Source: Caulobacter sp. S45 (lineage in GTDB: Bacteria; Pseudomonadota; Alphaproteobacteria; Caulobacterales; Caulobacteraceae). Taken from it: 64,000 bases of DNA. Both the position numbers and the translations under genes were made by a program. Of this stretch, positions 9,901 through 18,184 are shown piece by piece. The stretch covers positions 2,060,377 through 2,124,376 of the forward strand of contig NZ_LMUL01000014.1 of assembly GCF_009765965.1 (NCBI RefSeq), in the 5' to 3' direction. Each line of letters begins with the position of its first letter. Position 1 is the stretch's first letter. The notes below the pieces were generated by a model, which was given only the letters and a program-made list of their open reading frames with translations, was not told where the DNA came from and searched no databases.

Positions 9901-10931
9901 CGGCCGGTCACCCTCGCGATCACCTGTTCCACGTGCGACACCGGGGTGTCCGGCAGCACCCCATGGCCGAGGTTGAATATGTGCGGGCCATCTCCCCACT
10001 GTTCCATCAGCCTGTCCACACGTGCATCCAGGGCAGGACCACCGGCGCGCAGCAGCAACGGATCGAGCGCCCCCTGGATCACCTTCCCCATCGCCTGCAC
10101 CCGCTGACCAAGCTCCGCAGAAGCCTGGGTGTCCAGCGCCACGCCCTGGACATCGACCCTGTGGGCATAGCCTTCCACCAAGGCGCCGGCGCCCCTAGGA
10201 AAGCCGATCACCGGCGTTGTCACCCCGGCCTGCCTCAACCGGTCGATCAGCCGCCGGTGCGGTTCGACCACCAATCGCTGGAACAGGTCTTCCGACAGAC
10301 CTTCCGCCCAGGATTCGAACAGCACCAGAACCTGGGCGCCGGCCTTCGCCTGCATGGCCAGATACCGCCAGGTCGCTTCCACCAGCACATTCAGCAACGC
10401 ATCGATCCGCTCCGGATCGGCATAGGCGGCTGTGCGTGCGGCGGTGCGGTCGCTGGAACGACCTTCGAGCATATAGGTCAGCACCGTCCAGGGCGCGCCG
10501 GCGAACCCGAGCAGGGCGCGATCAGGCTCCAACGCGGTGCGGACCCGGCTCAGGGTTTCCCCGACGGGCGACAGGGCCTCGGCCACTTGTTCGATATGAT
10601 CGCGCAGGACGCCAAGCTCCGGCAAGGCGCCAAGCCTCGGTCCCTCCCCGGCTTCAAACCAGACGTCCTGTCCCAGCGCACGCGGGATCAGCAGGATGTC
10701 GGCGAACACGATGGCCCCATCCAGCGGGAACCGTCGCATCGGTTGCAGGGTCGCCTCCGCCGCTTTTTTCGGGTCCAGGCAGAAGGCGATGAAATCCGGC
10801 GTGGTCGCCCTCAGCGCACGGTATTCCGGCAGGTAGCGCCCCGCTTGGCGCATCAGCCAGATCGGCGGCCGCGATGTCCGTTCCCCAGCCAGGGTGCGCA
10901 GCAATCGGGGGGTGTCCACGTTCGGGTCCAT
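9897..10931 (-). CDS. hemE: Uroporphyrinogen decarboxylase
   Basis: HemE converts uroporphyrinogen III to coproporphyrinogen III. The 344-aa product begins close to the signature PPIWLMRQAGRYLPEYR and contains FADILLIPRALG and GFAGAPWTVLTYM. It heads the hemE-hemH-hemJ operon (4-bp overlaps). Its promoter must lie in the adjacent origin region; in C. crescentus the hemE promoters lie inside Cori, next to CtrA sites (established knowledge, from memory). A parS-like site lies at its 3' end. Confidence 0.97.
   Translation of the reverse strand: MDPNVDTPRLLRTLAGERTSRPPIWLMRQAGRYLPEYRALRATTPDFIAFCLDPKKAAEATLQPMRRFPLDGAIVFADILLIPRALGQDVWFEAGEGPRLGALPELGVLRDHIEQVAEALSPVGETLSRVRTALEPDRALLGFAGAPWTVLTYMLEGRSSDRTAARTAAYADPERIDALLNVLVEATWRYLAMQAKAGAQVLVLFESWAEGLSEDLFQRLVVEPHRRLIDRLRQAGVTTPVIGFPRGAGALVEGYAHRVDVQGVALDTQASAELGQRVQAMGKVIQGALDPLLLRAGGPALDARVDRLMEQWGDGPHIFNLGHGVLPDTPVSHVEQVIARVTGR
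9925..9940. other. parS-like ParB-binding site 5 (inside hemE)
   Basis: TGTTCCACGTGCGACA has the GTTCCACGTG core plus the outer T and A of the consensus, with two changes in the right half. It lies about 1 kb from the putative origin and 6.5 kb from the nearest other site. Confidence 0.5.
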
Positions 10932-11088
10932 ACCGACTTAAAGCCTGCCCTGAGGCTAGGCTCAAGCCGGGCGCCTATTCCTAATCTGATTAATGAAAGA
11001 TGAATTTAGGGAGTGACGTTAGAGGGGCGGGGGACGAATGGGAAAGTCGCCGTCCGAAGGGAAAGAACGCGCCGCCTTTCCCCAAAAT

Positions 11089-11097
11089 TGATCCACT
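11089..11097 (+). promoter_or_regulatory. DnaA-box-like 9-mer (G-box type)
   Basis: TGATCCACT matches 8 of 9 positions of TGATCCACA, the moderate-affinity DnaA box I recall for Caulobacter Cori. It lies next to a TTTCCCCAA string in the putative origin. Confidence 0.5.
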
Positions 11098-11153
11098 GTC
11101 GGAGTATCGCACCGACGCTGCACGATCGCTTCCCGCTTAATGGAAAAGCAATA

Positions 11154-11168
11154 TTAACAATCTATTAA
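11154..11168 (+). promoter_or_regulatory. CtrA-binding site in the origin
   Basis: TTAA-CAATCTA-TTAA is a perfect TTAA-N7-TTAA CtrA box, followed by C as in most functional sites. It sits in the most AT-rich part of the origin. CtrA-P binding at Cori is known to block initiation in swarmer cells of Caulobacter. A further TTAA at 11137 is upstream at a different spacing. Confidence 0.75.
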
Positions 11169-11221
11169 CCTATCGGTGACGGCGCATCCGCGACGATCTC
11201 GACCAGGTTCATTCCACAGTT

Positions 11222-11251
11222 TTTCGCCAGGCAGGCGAAACCGTTCGCCTG
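11222..11251. repeat. Alternating inverted repeats in the origin
   Basis: TTTCGCC (11222-11228), GGCGAAA (11234-11240) and TTCGCC (11244-11249) are three alternating arms. The middle arm can pair with either neighbour. The right-hand pairing is a perfect 8-bp stem, CAGGCGAA / TTCGCCTG (11232-11239 with 11244-11251), with a 4-nt ACCG loop. Confidence 0.6.
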
Positions 11252-11362
11252 GGGACAAACAGGGCTTGGACAGGCGCCTTTGCGCACCGCCGGTGGACGA
11301 CTCCCGGCTGGGCCGCGCCGCGACGACGGTATGGGTGTTTCCATCCCCAGGTGGGCGGGGCA

Positions 11363-11371
11363 ATATCCACA
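11363..11371 (+). promoter_or_regulatory. DnaA-box-like 9-mer (TTATCCACA type)
   Basis: ATATCCACA matches 8 of 9 positions of the strong DnaA box TTATCCACA. It is 80 bp before the DUF299 start and within the putative origin. Confidence 0.5.
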
Positions 11372-11442
11372 AATCGGTCCCCAGGTTTGGACTGCGACCG
11401 ACTGTGGCGCCTGTCTGGTGTGAACACCTTCTTAGGACTTGC

Positions 11443-12294
11443 ATGACCTCGCCCCCGCCGCGCCTGGCCACCTACTTCCACGTCCACCTGATCTCGGATT
11501 CCACCGGCGAGACGCTGAACGCCCTGACCAAGGCGGTGTGCGCGCGCTTCGACAACGTGCTGCCGATCGAGCACATCTATCCGCTGATCCGTTCGCCCCG
11601 CCAGCTGGAGCGCATCCTGCGCGAGGTCGAGGCGGCCCCCGGCGTGATCGTCCACACCATCGTCGATCGTGAGATGCGCACTGAACTCGAGGAAGGCTGC
11701 CGGCGGCTGGAATCGCCCTGCATGGCGGCGCTCGACCCGATGACCGCCGCGTTCGGCCGCTATCTGGGCGCTTCGCTGACCACCCGGATCGGGGTCCAGC
11801 ACGCGTTGGACAACGATTATTTCAACCGCATCGAGGCGCTGAACTACGCTATCGGCCACGACGACGGCCAGGGCGGCCAGGACCTGCAGTCCGCCGACGT
11901 GGTGCTGGTCGGCGTCAGCCGCACCTCCAAGACCCCCACCTGCATCTACCTGGCCCACCGCGGCGTGCGCGCGGCCAACGTGCCGCTGGTGCCGGGCTCT
12001 CCCCTGCCCGAGAAGCTGTTCGGCCTGGAGCGCGCCCTGATCGTCGGCCTGCTGGTCTCGCCCGACCGGCTGATCCAAATCCGCCGCAACCGGCTGCTCT
12101 CGCTGAACGAAGACCGCGAAAGCTCCTATGTCGATGTGGACGCGGTGCGCGAGGAGACCGTGCGTGCTCGTCGCCTGTTCGAGAAACAGGGCTGGCCGGT
12201 GATCGACGTCACCCGCCGCTCGGTGGAGGAGACCGCCGCCTCGGTGATCAACCTGCTGGCCAACCGGGTCGCCGGCGGCGGGGGCGCCTCATGA
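11443..12294 (+). CDS. DUF299 pyruvate, phosphate dikinase / PEP synthase regulatory protein
   Basis: This bifunctional Ser/Thr kinase and phosphorylase switches PEP synthase or pyruvate, phosphate dikinase on and off. The 283-aa product begins near FHVHLISDSTGETLN and carries the nucleotide-binding motif GVSRTSKTPT near residue 160. Which dikinase it controls cannot be told from this window. ATG 11443 has AGGA 7 nt upstream; the frame is open into the origin as far as 11176, but that extension is compositionally odd and regulatory. It is the first gene right of the origin and overlaps maf by 4 bp. Confidence 0.93.
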   Translation: MTSPPPRLATYFHVHLISDSTGETLNALTKAVCARFDNVLPIEHIYPLIRSPRQLERILREVEAAPGVIVHTIVDREMRTELEEGCRRLESPCMAALDPMTAAFGRYLGASLTTRIGVQHALDNDYFNRIEALNYAIGHDDGQGGQDLQSADVVLVGVSRTSKTPTCIYLAHRGVRAANVPLVPGSPLPEKLFGLERALIVGLLVSPDRLIQIRRNRLLSLNEDRESSYVDVDAVREETVRARRLFEKQGWPVIDVTRRSVEETAASVINLLANRVAGGGGAS

Positions 12295-12887
12295 CCACAG
12301 GTTTCACGCTCGCCTCGCAAAGCGCCGCCCGCAAGGCGATCCTGAAGGGCGCCGGTGTCGCTTTCGACGCCGAAAGCCCAAGAGTGGACGAAGCCGCAAT
12401 TAAGACGCGGCTTCTCACCGATGGCGCTTCGCCACTGCAGGTCGCCTGCGCTCTGGCCGAGGCCAAGGCGGTCGAGGTGTCCGCCCGCACATCCGGTCTG
12501 GTGCTGGGCGCGGACCAGACCCTGGACCTGGACGGGCGGCTGTTCGACAAGCCCGTGTCGCTGGATGACCTACAGGCCCAGTTGCGCGAGCTGCGGGGAC
12601 GCGAGCATGTCCTCCACGCCGCCCTGGCCGCGGCGCGCGGCGGCCAGGTGGTCTGGCGCTACGAGGGGCGAGCCGTCCTGGCTGTGCGATCCTTCAGCGA
12701 CGCCTTCCTGGAGGACTATCTGACGGCGGAGGGCGAGATGGCGCAGGCCTGTGTCGGGGGCTATCGGCTCGAGGGTCTGGGCGCCCAGCTGTTCGAGCGG
12801 ATCGAGGGCGACTATTTCACCATCCTGGGCCTGCCGCTGTTGCCGGTGCTGGACCTGCTTCGACGTGAAGGTTTGGCGGCGGCATGA
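12291..12887 (+). CDS. Maf-family nucleoside triphosphate pyrophosphatase
   Basis: Maf proteins hydrolyse modified or non-canonical nucleotides to monophosphates. The 198-aa product shows the family segments [28 protein letters not shown] (catalytic Asp) and [29 protein letters not shown]. The ATG overlaps the stop of the DUF299 gene by 4 bp, and its stop overlaps the aroE ATG in the same way, so translation of the run is probably coupled. The subtype (m7GTP- or dTTP/UTP-specific) is not certain. Confidence 0.92.
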   Translation: MTTGFTLASQSAARKAILKGAGVAFDAESPRVDEAAIKTRLLTDGASPLQVACALAEAKAVEVSARTSGLVLGADQTLDLDGRLFDKPVSLDDLQAQLRELRGREHVLHAALAAARGGQVVWRYEGRAVLAVRSFSDAFLEDYLTAEGEMAQACVGGYRLEGLGAQLFERIEGDYFTILGLPLLPVLDLLRREGLAAA

Positions 12888-13744
12888 CGACGATGGTTTC
12901 CGGGGCCGCCATGGTGGCCGGGGTGGTCGGGGCGCCGGTTCGCCACTCGCTCAGCCCCCTGATCCACAACACCTGGATCGCGGCGGCGGGGCTGGACGCT
13001 GTCTACACCCCGTTCGAACCGCCCGCCGACGGGTTCGAGACGTTCGTCGCCGGTCTGCGGCGCAGCGGTGTGCGGGGCCTGAATGTGACCCTGCCGTTCA
13101 AGGAGATCGCGCTCCGCTTGGCCGACACGGCAGACACGGCTGCCAGGGCGGCGGGTGCAGCGAACCTCCTGCTGTTTGGCCCGGATGGCGAGATCGAGGC
13201 GCGCAACACCGATGGGATCGGATTGTTGGCGGCTTTCGCGCGGCAGGCGCCGGGTTGGCGACCGGACGCGGGACCGGTGGTGGTGCTGGGCGCCGGCGGG
13301 GCGGGCAAGGGCGCCGTGGTGGCCCTGACCATGGCTGGGGCCGAGGTTCGCCTGGTCAACCGCACCCACGCGCGCGCGCTAACGGTGGCGGACGGGTTCG
13401 AGGGCGTGACCGCCTGTCCGATCGAGGACCTGGCCAAGGCGCTGGGCGGCGCTAGCGCCATCGTCAACGCCACATCGGCGGGGTTCGGTGGCGGCGATAG
13501 CCTCGATCTGCCGTTTGACGCCGTCCCGCCCGAGGCGGTGGTGATGGACATGATCTACAAGCCGCTGCGCACGCCGTTGCTCCAGCAGGCGCAAGCCCGG
13601 GGTTTTCGCACCGTCGACGGGTTAGCCATGCTGGTCGGACAGGCCATCCCTTCGTTCGAGGCCCTGTTCGGCGTGGCGCCGCCGATGAGCGTCGACGTCC
13701 GCGCTCTCGCGCTCAAGACCTTGGGGGAGACGGAGCGGCGGTGA
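12884..13744 (+). CDS. aroE: Shikimate dehydrogenase
   Basis: AroE reduces 3-dehydroshikimate to shikimate with NADPH in aromatic amino acid synthesis. The 286-aa product has the substrate-binding motif [10 protein letters not shown] near residue 20, the catalytic Lys in [10 protein letters not shown], the NADP-binding [13 protein letters not shown] near residue 130, and the closing [18 protein letters not shown] helix. It overlaps maf and coaE by 4 bp each (ATGA, GTGA). Confidence 0.96.
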   Translation: MTTMVSGAAMVAGVVGAPVRHSLSPLIHNTWIAAAGLDAVYTPFEPPADGFETFVAGLRRSGVRGLNVTLPFKEIALRLADTADTAARAAGAANLLLFGPDGEIEARNTDGIGLLAAFARQAPGWRPDAGPVVVLGAGGAGKGAVVALTMAGAEVRLVNRTHARALTVADGFEGVTACPIEDLAKALGGASAIVNATSAGFGGGDSLDLPFDAVPPEAVVMDMIYKPLRTPLLQQAQARGFRTVDGLAMLVGQAIPSFEALFGVAPPMSVDVRALALKTLGETERR

Positions 13745-14358
13745 TCGTCCTCGGCCTCACCGGGTCCATGGGCATGGGCAAGAGCACCACGGCCCAGATG
13801 TTCGCCGAGGCGGGCGCTGCGGTCTACGACGCGGACGCAGCGGTCCACGCCCTCTACGCCAAGGGCGGTGAAGGCGCGTCGCATCTGGCTTCGCTGTTTC
13901 CCGAAGCGGTGTCGGACGGAATCGTGGATCGCGCAGCGCTCAGCGGCCGTGTGAAGGTCGATCCCGAGGCGCTGAAAAGCCTGGAGCGGATCGTGCATCC
14001 CCTGCTCTCGACGCGCCGGGCGGCTTTCCTCGCCCAGGCGGAGGTGGACGGTGCCGAGGTAGCTGTCCTCGACATCCCCTTGCTGTTCGAGACCGGCGGC
14101 GAAATGTCGGTGGACGCGGTGGTCGTCGTCACCGCGCCGGAAGCGGTGCAGGTGGCGCGGGTGCTGGCGCGGCCGGGGATGGATGCGGAGAAATTCGCCC
14201 TGCTGCTGGCGCGCCAGACTCCGGATGCTGAGAAGCGTGCGCGCGCGGATTTCGTAATCGACACCGGCGAGGGCCTGGAAGTCGCGCGGCGGCAGGTGAA
14301 GGCGGTGATGACGGCGGTGCTCGACCCCGCATGGACTTCGCCCCGCGCGCAACTTTGA
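13741..14358 (+). CDS. coaE: Dephospho-CoA kinase
   Basis: CoaE performs the last step of coenzyme A synthesis, phosphorylating the 3'-OH of dephospho-CoA. The 205-aa product begins with the P-loop [13 protein letters not shown] and contains [11 protein letters not shown] and [10 protein letters not shown]. It starts at a GTG that overlaps the aroE TGA (GTGA); no better ATG exists upstream. It is part of the DUF299-maf-aroE-coaE-dnaQ run. Confidence 0.96.
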   Translation: MIVLGLTGSMGMGKSTTAQMFAEAGAAVYDADAAVHALYAKGGEGASHLASLFPEAVSDGIVDRAALSGRVKVDPEALKSLERIVHPLLSTRRAAFLAQAEVDGAEVAVLDIPLLFETGGEMSVDAVVVVTAPEAVQVARVLARPGMDAEKFALLLARQTPDAEKRARADFVIDTGEGLEVARRQVKAVMTAVLDPAWTSPRAQL

Positions 14359-14398
14359 CGCCCTGGACGAAGGCCCCGAAGCGCCGCATTTAAGTCGC

Positions 14399-15112
14399 AT
14401 GGCCCGCGAGATCGTCCTGGACACCGAAACCACCGGCATCGACCCCCGCTCGGGTCACCGGATGATCGAAATCGCCTGCATCGAGATCGAAGACCTGTTG
14501 CCCACGGGCGCTTATTTCCACCGCTTCATCGATCCTGAGCGCGACATCGAGCCGGAGGCGGAGAAGGTCCACGGCATTTCCCGCGCCTCGCTGATCGGCA
14601 AGCCCAAGTTCGGCGAAAAGGTCATCTGCGAGGAATTCCTCGACTTCGTCGCCGGCGCCCAGCTGGTGGCGCACAACGCCGCCTTCGACCGTGGCTTCGT
14701 CAACATGGAGCTGGAGCGGGTCGGCCGCCCCGCCCTGCCCGAGGCGCGGTGGACCTGCACCTACGAGCTGGCCAAGAAGCGGTTTCCGGGGATGTACAAC
14801 TCCCTGGACGCGCTGTGTAAGCGCTTCAAGATTTCCCTGGCCGAGCGGGAGAAGCACGGCGCCCTGATCGACACCCGCCTGTTGTCGATGGTCTATCTCG
14901 AACTTCAGGGCGGCAAGGAACGGGCGCTGGACCTGGGACCGAGCAAGGCCGCCCGCGCGGCGACGGTCGCGGCCGAAGCTGTCGGTTATCCGCCCCGCGC
15001 CCGACCGTTGGCCCCGCTGTCGACGGCGGCGGAACGCGAAGCCCACCTCAAGTTCGTCCAGGGTCAGCTCAAGGACAAGGCGATCTGGCTGCAGTTGGGG
15101 CTGGAAGCTTAG
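14399..15112 (+). CDS. dnaQ: DNA polymerase III epsilon subunit (3'-5' proofreading exonuclease)
   Basis: DnaQ edits mismatches for the replicative polymerase. The 237-aa product shows Exo I VLDTETTG at residues 6-13, Exo II HNAAFDRGFV near residue 98, and Exo III-epsilon HGALIDTRLL near residue 158. The C-terminal part should contact the polymerase alpha subunit. It follows coaE by 40 bp and ends at a strong hairpin shared with secB. Confidence 0.97.
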   Translation: MAREIVLDTETTGIDPRSGHRMIEIACIEIEDLLPTGAYFHRFIDPERDIEPEAEKVHGISRASLIGKPKFGEKVICEEFLDFVAGAQLVAHNAAFDRGFVNMELERVGRPALPEARWTCTYELAKKRFPGMYNSLDALCKRFKISLAEREKHGALIDTRLLSMVYLELQGGKERALDLGPSKAARAATVAAEAVGYPPRARPLAPLSTAAEREAHLKFVQGQLKDKAIWLQLGLEA

Positions 15113-15114
15113 GA

Positions 15115-15143
15115 TCTCCTCCCCCGCCGCGCAGGGGAGGAGG
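15115..15143. terminator. Bidirectional hairpin between dnaQ and secB
   Basis: CTCCTCCCC (15116-15124) pairs with GGGGAGGAG (15134-15142) around a 9-nt loop. It begins just after the dnaQ stop and ends 13 bp before the secB stop, the correct place for a shared terminator of convergent genes. A clear T-tract is missing. Confidence 0.6.
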
Positions 15144-15155
15144 ATTCCGGATTTG

Positions 15156-15644
15156 TCAGGCGTTGCCGACGGTCGGTTCGGACAAGGCGCCGGCTTGGGC
15201 GCGCTGGGCGGCGTAGACGGCGCCGAAGTCGATCGGCTCCAGATGCAGGGGCGGGAAGCCGCCTTCCGCCGTCATGTCCGAGACGATGCGGCGGGCGAAG
15301 GGGAACAGGAAGCGCGGGCACTCGATCAGCAGCACCAGCTCGAGCTGGTCTTCCGCGAAACCATTGAGTTCGAACAGGCCGCCGTACAGCAGCTCGATCT
15401 GGAACACCGTGGCGTCGGCGCGCAGCGCGCGGGCGGTGAGCTTGAGGTCGACCTCGTAGAAACCGTCGGGCCGGCCCTTGGCGTTCATTTCCACGCCCAG
15501 ATCGATGTTCGGCGGCGTCTCGGTGGCGCGCAGGGAGTCCGGCGCATTGGGGTTTTCGAACGACAGGTCCCGGATGAACTGCGCCAGGATGCGGATCTGC
15601 GGCTGGGGGCCGTCCGGGGCCGGCATGGGGGGCGTGTCGGTCAT
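15156..15644 (-). CDS. secB: SecB protein-export chaperone
   Basis: SecB is a tetrameric cytosolic chaperone that holds preproteins unfolded and delivers them to SecA. The 162-aa product includes [25 protein letters not shown]-like [10 protein letters not shown], and the C-terminal [33 protein letters not shown] segment typical of alphaproteobacterial SecB. It is divergent from the Tim44-like gene, with about 190 bp between them. Confidence 0.97.
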   Translation of the reverse strand: MTDTPPMPAPDGPQPQIRILAQFIRDLSFENPNAPDSLRATETPPNIDLGVEMNAKGRPDGFYEVDLKLTARALRADATVFQIELLYGGLFELNGFAEDQLELVLLIECPRFLFPFARRIVSDMTAEGGFPPLHLEPIDFGAVYAAQRAQAGALSEPTVGNA

Positions 15645-15835
15645 CGCTGGTCCTGGGATTGGTCCGTTGGCTAGCCCCTGGCGGGCGTCGGCGTCGGACT
15701 TTTAGGGAACGGGGTCGCTAACATGAGGCGCCGTTACACGCAACGTTGTGGATGGTTAGGACTGACGCGGGGCGGTTAAGCGCCTATATGCATTTCAGAG
15801 GCTAGACTTCGAACCGTCTCAACCGTGGTCGATAC

Positions 15836-16444
15836 ATGCAAGTCGTCGAGCTATTGATCTTTGCCGTTCTGGCCGCCGTGGTGCTGTTCCAGCTCTACTC
15901 GGTCCTGGGCCGGCGTATGGGCCGCCAGCCGGAGGACGCCGCCAAGGGCGGGCCCCTGCGCCCTGCCGCCGAGCGCCTTTCCGCGCGGCCGGAACCTTCC
16001 GCCCTCCCGGCTCCGGGCCTGGCGGGCCTGAAGGCGCGCGATCCCAGCTTCGATCCCCAGCGTTTCCTGCAAGGCGCGCGCACGGCCTACGAGCAGATCG
16101 TCAAGGCCTATGCCAGCGGCGACCGCGACCTGTTGAAGCGGCTGACCTCCTCGACGGTCTACAAGGTGTTCGAGAACGCCTTGATCGTCCGCGACGCCGC
16201 CAACCGTACCGAACAGGTCGAGTTCCTACAGCCCACACGCGCCGATCTCGACGACGCGTCGGTGGCCGGGGACACGGCGCGGGTGCGGGTGCGCTTCCTG
16301 TCGGAACTGCGTAACCGAACCAAGGACGCCCGGGGCGAGGCGGTGGACGACCGCCGCACTGCCGAACTTTGGACCTTCGAGCGTCTGGTCGCCAGCCGCG
16401 ACCCCAACTGGACTCTGGCCCGAGTGGAGGCCGCGGAGGCCTGA
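15836..16444 (+). CDS. Tim44/TimA-family membrane-anchored protein
   Basis: This 202-aa protein has one N-terminal membrane segment (LLIFAVLAAVVLFQLYSVLG), a Pro/Ala-rich linker, and a Tim44-like domain from about residue 75 (FLQGARTAYEQIVKAYASGDRDLLKRL). The family is related to mitochondrial Tim44; in alphaproteobacteria it is membrane-associated with no fully settled role. Its TGA shares a base with the mltA ATG, so it is probably co-transcribed with mltA. The secB neighbour suggests, but does not show, a link to protein traffic. Confidence 0.88.
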   Translation: MQVVELLIFAVLAAVVLFQLYSVLGRRMGRQPEDAAKGGPLRPAAERLSARPEPSALPAPGLAGLKARDPSFDPQRFLQGARTAYEQIVKAYASGDRDLLKRLTSSTVYKVFENALIVRDAANRTEQVEFLQPTRADLDDASVAGDTARVRVRFLSELRNRTKDARGEAVDDRRTAELWTFERLVASRDPNWTLARVEAAEA

Positions 16445-17658
16445 TGCGCCGCCTTTGGGCGGTTGTTCTCGCCGCGGGTCTTGGCGCGGCCGTAGTTTCA
16501 GGTTGCGCGCCGACCCTGGAAACCGAGGGCCGTCACGCCGTATACGCGCCTCCGAGCGCCGTTCCGCCGCCTACGCTGCGGCCGCCCATCGCGCCTCGCG
16601 CCCCATTGATCTCCTCCTTCGCCAACCTCGCGGGTTGGGCGGAGGAAGACCACGTCGCAGCCTTGGCCGCCTTCCAAAGCGGCTGCATCGTGTCGCAGGA
16701 CCCGGCCATGCGCTCGGCTTGCAGCCGGGCGCGTGCGTTGGGCGCGGTCGACGAAAAGGGCGCGCGGGTCTTTTTCGAAACCAATTTCCGGCCGGCTCCC
16801 GCCGCCCATAGCGGCGTCCTGACCGGCTACTTCGCGCCCGAATATCCGGCGCGCTCGACGCCCGACGCGGACTTTTCCGCCGCCGTACGCCCTCATCCGG
16901 CCGACATGACCGTCCTGCCGTCGGGTCAGGGCGACGTCCCGGGCCGCAAGCTGGTCCGCCAGGTCGGCGACGAAGGGGAGAGTTGGGTCTATCCCGACCG
17001 GGCCGGAATCGAGCTGATCCCGCCGGTCGAGGCCCTGGCCTATATGCGGCCCGAAGACCTGTTCTTCCTGCAGATACAGGGGTCCGGCATCCTGGATATG
17101 CCCGACGGCCGGCGTATGCGCGCGGTCTACGCCGGAGACAACGGCAGGCCGTTCGTCCCCCTGGCCTCGGCCATGGTCCGGCGTGGGCTGCTTTCAGCCG
17201 AGCAGGCGTCCGCCACCTCGATCCGCACCTGGCTGCGCCAGCATCGCGCCGACGCCCAGTCGGTGATGGACCTGAACCCCCGCTACGTCTTCTTCAGCCT
17301 CCAAGTGGACGACGGGACCGACCCGGCGGGCGCCTCCGGGGTGCGGTTGACGGCGGGGCGCAGCGTCGCGGTGGACCCGGCCTACCATGCCTATGGCGAG
17401 CTGTGCTGGATCGACGCGGTGGCGCCGGTCCTGGCGGGTGCGCCGAAGACCTACCGGCGGCTGGTGCTGGCGCTGGATACGGGATCGGCGATCAAGGGCC
17501 AGGCCCGCGCCGACCTCTATCTCGGCCGAGGCGATATGGCGGGGCTTGAGGCTGGGCGTGTGAGGCATACCTTAACCTTGGTGCGGTTGATTCCGATCGG
17601 ATCGACCGAACTCGGGTACGGAGGCCATGAAGCGATCCCTGCGTCCGGAGGAGGTTGA
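16444..17658 (+). CDS. mltA: MltA murein lytic transglycosylase A (lipoprotein)
   Basis: MltA cleaves peptidoglycan glycan strands to 1,6-anhydromuropeptides. The 404-aa product begins with a lipoprotein signal (AAVVSGC lipobox, Cys about residue 21), then the MltA domain (GVLTGYFAPEYPARS) and the C-terminal 3D domain whose ALDTGSAIKGQARADLYLGRGDMA segment carries the catalytic Asp. The start overlaps the Tim44-like stop (TGATG). The reading frame continues 32 bp into smr; the last residues after GRGDMAG are probably non-essential. Confidence 0.94.
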   Translation: MRRLWAVVLAAGLGAAVVSGCAPTLETEGRHAVYAPPSAVPPPTLRPPIAPRAPLISSFANLAGWAEEDHVAALAAFQSGCIVSQDPAMRSACSRARALGAVDEKGARVFFETNFRPAPAAHSGVLTGYFAPEYPARSTPDADFSAAVRPHPADMTVLPSGQGDVPGRKLVRQVGDEGESWVYPDRAGIELIPPVEALAYMRPEDLFFLQIQGSGILDMPDGRRMRAVYAGDNGRPFVPLASAMVRRGLLSAEQASATSIRTWLRQHRADAQSVMDLNPRYVFFSLQVDDGTDPAGASGVRLTAGRSVAVDPAYHAYGELCWIDAVAPVLAGAPKTYRRLVLALDTGSAIKGQARADLYLGRGDMAGLEAGRVRHTLTLVRLIPIGSTELGYGGHEAIPASGGG

Positions 17659-18184
17659 TCTGTGGACGGAGGTGACCGTCACCGTCCGCCCCTTCGACAC
17701 CCGTGCGGCCGAGCCTGCCGCCTCCCCCATCGTCGCGATCCCCGCCGCCCCCGCCGGCCCGCCGGCCCCGCCCGGAAAGCTCCGCAAGAAGGCGGTTTCT
17801 CCGAAGCCGGTCGCCAAGGCCGCGCCCGCTAAACCTAAACCGCCGACGCCCACTGAACCCCAGTCCATCGAACCGGGCCGCAAACGGCGCATCGTGCGCG
17901 GTCGCGACGAGATCGCCGCTCGGCTGGACCTGCACGGCCTGGATCAGGATCGGGCGCGGCTGCTGCTGCTCAACTTCCTGCTCCGCCAGCAGGAGGAAGG
18001 CGCGCGTTCGGTGCTGGTCATCACCGGCAAGGGCTACGCCGGCCAAGGCGTGCTGCGCCGGCGCACGCCGGAATGGCTGTCCGATCCCCTCCTGCGCACC
18101 GTGGTCGCCGGGCTGTCCCCGGCCGGGGGCCATCACGGCGGCGAAGGCGCCTACTATGTCGCCCTGAAACGCCGCAAGGGTTAG
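17627..18184 (+). CDS. Smr/MutS2-type domain protein
   Basis: This 185-aa protein has a Pro/Ala-rich first half and a C-terminal Smr domain from about residue 100, with the LDLHGLD motif and the TGKGYAGQGVLRRRTPEWL segment. Smr domains bind or nick nucleic acids; the exact role of stand-alone proteins is unsettled. It starts inside the end of mltA, and its stop overlaps the nth stop on the other strand. Confidence 0.9.
   Translation: MKRSLRPEEVDLWTEVTVTVRPFDTRAAEPAASPIVAIPAAPAGPPAPPGKLRKKAVSPKPVAKAAPAKPKPPTPTEPQSIEPGRKRRIVRGRDEIAARLDLHGLDQDRARLLLLNFLLRQQEEGARSVLVITGKGYAGQGVLRRRTPEWLSDPLLRTVVAGLSPAGGHHGGEGAYYVALKRRKG

Larger units (their letters stand above)
10932..11442. other. Putative chromosome replication origin (Cori type)
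   Basis: This 511-bp region contains no plausible gene and separates the divergent hemE and DUF299 genes, the two genes that flank Cori in C. crescentus (from memory). It has an AT-rich tract at about 11137-11172 in otherwise GC-rich DNA, a perfect CtrA box, DnaA-box-like 9-mers at 11089 and 11363, three TCCCCA motifs (11079-11084, 11344-11349, 11378-11383) and alternative hairpins at 11222-11251. Genes to the left run mostly on the minus strand and those to the right mostly on plus, as expected for co-orientation with two replication forks. Confidence 0.85.
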
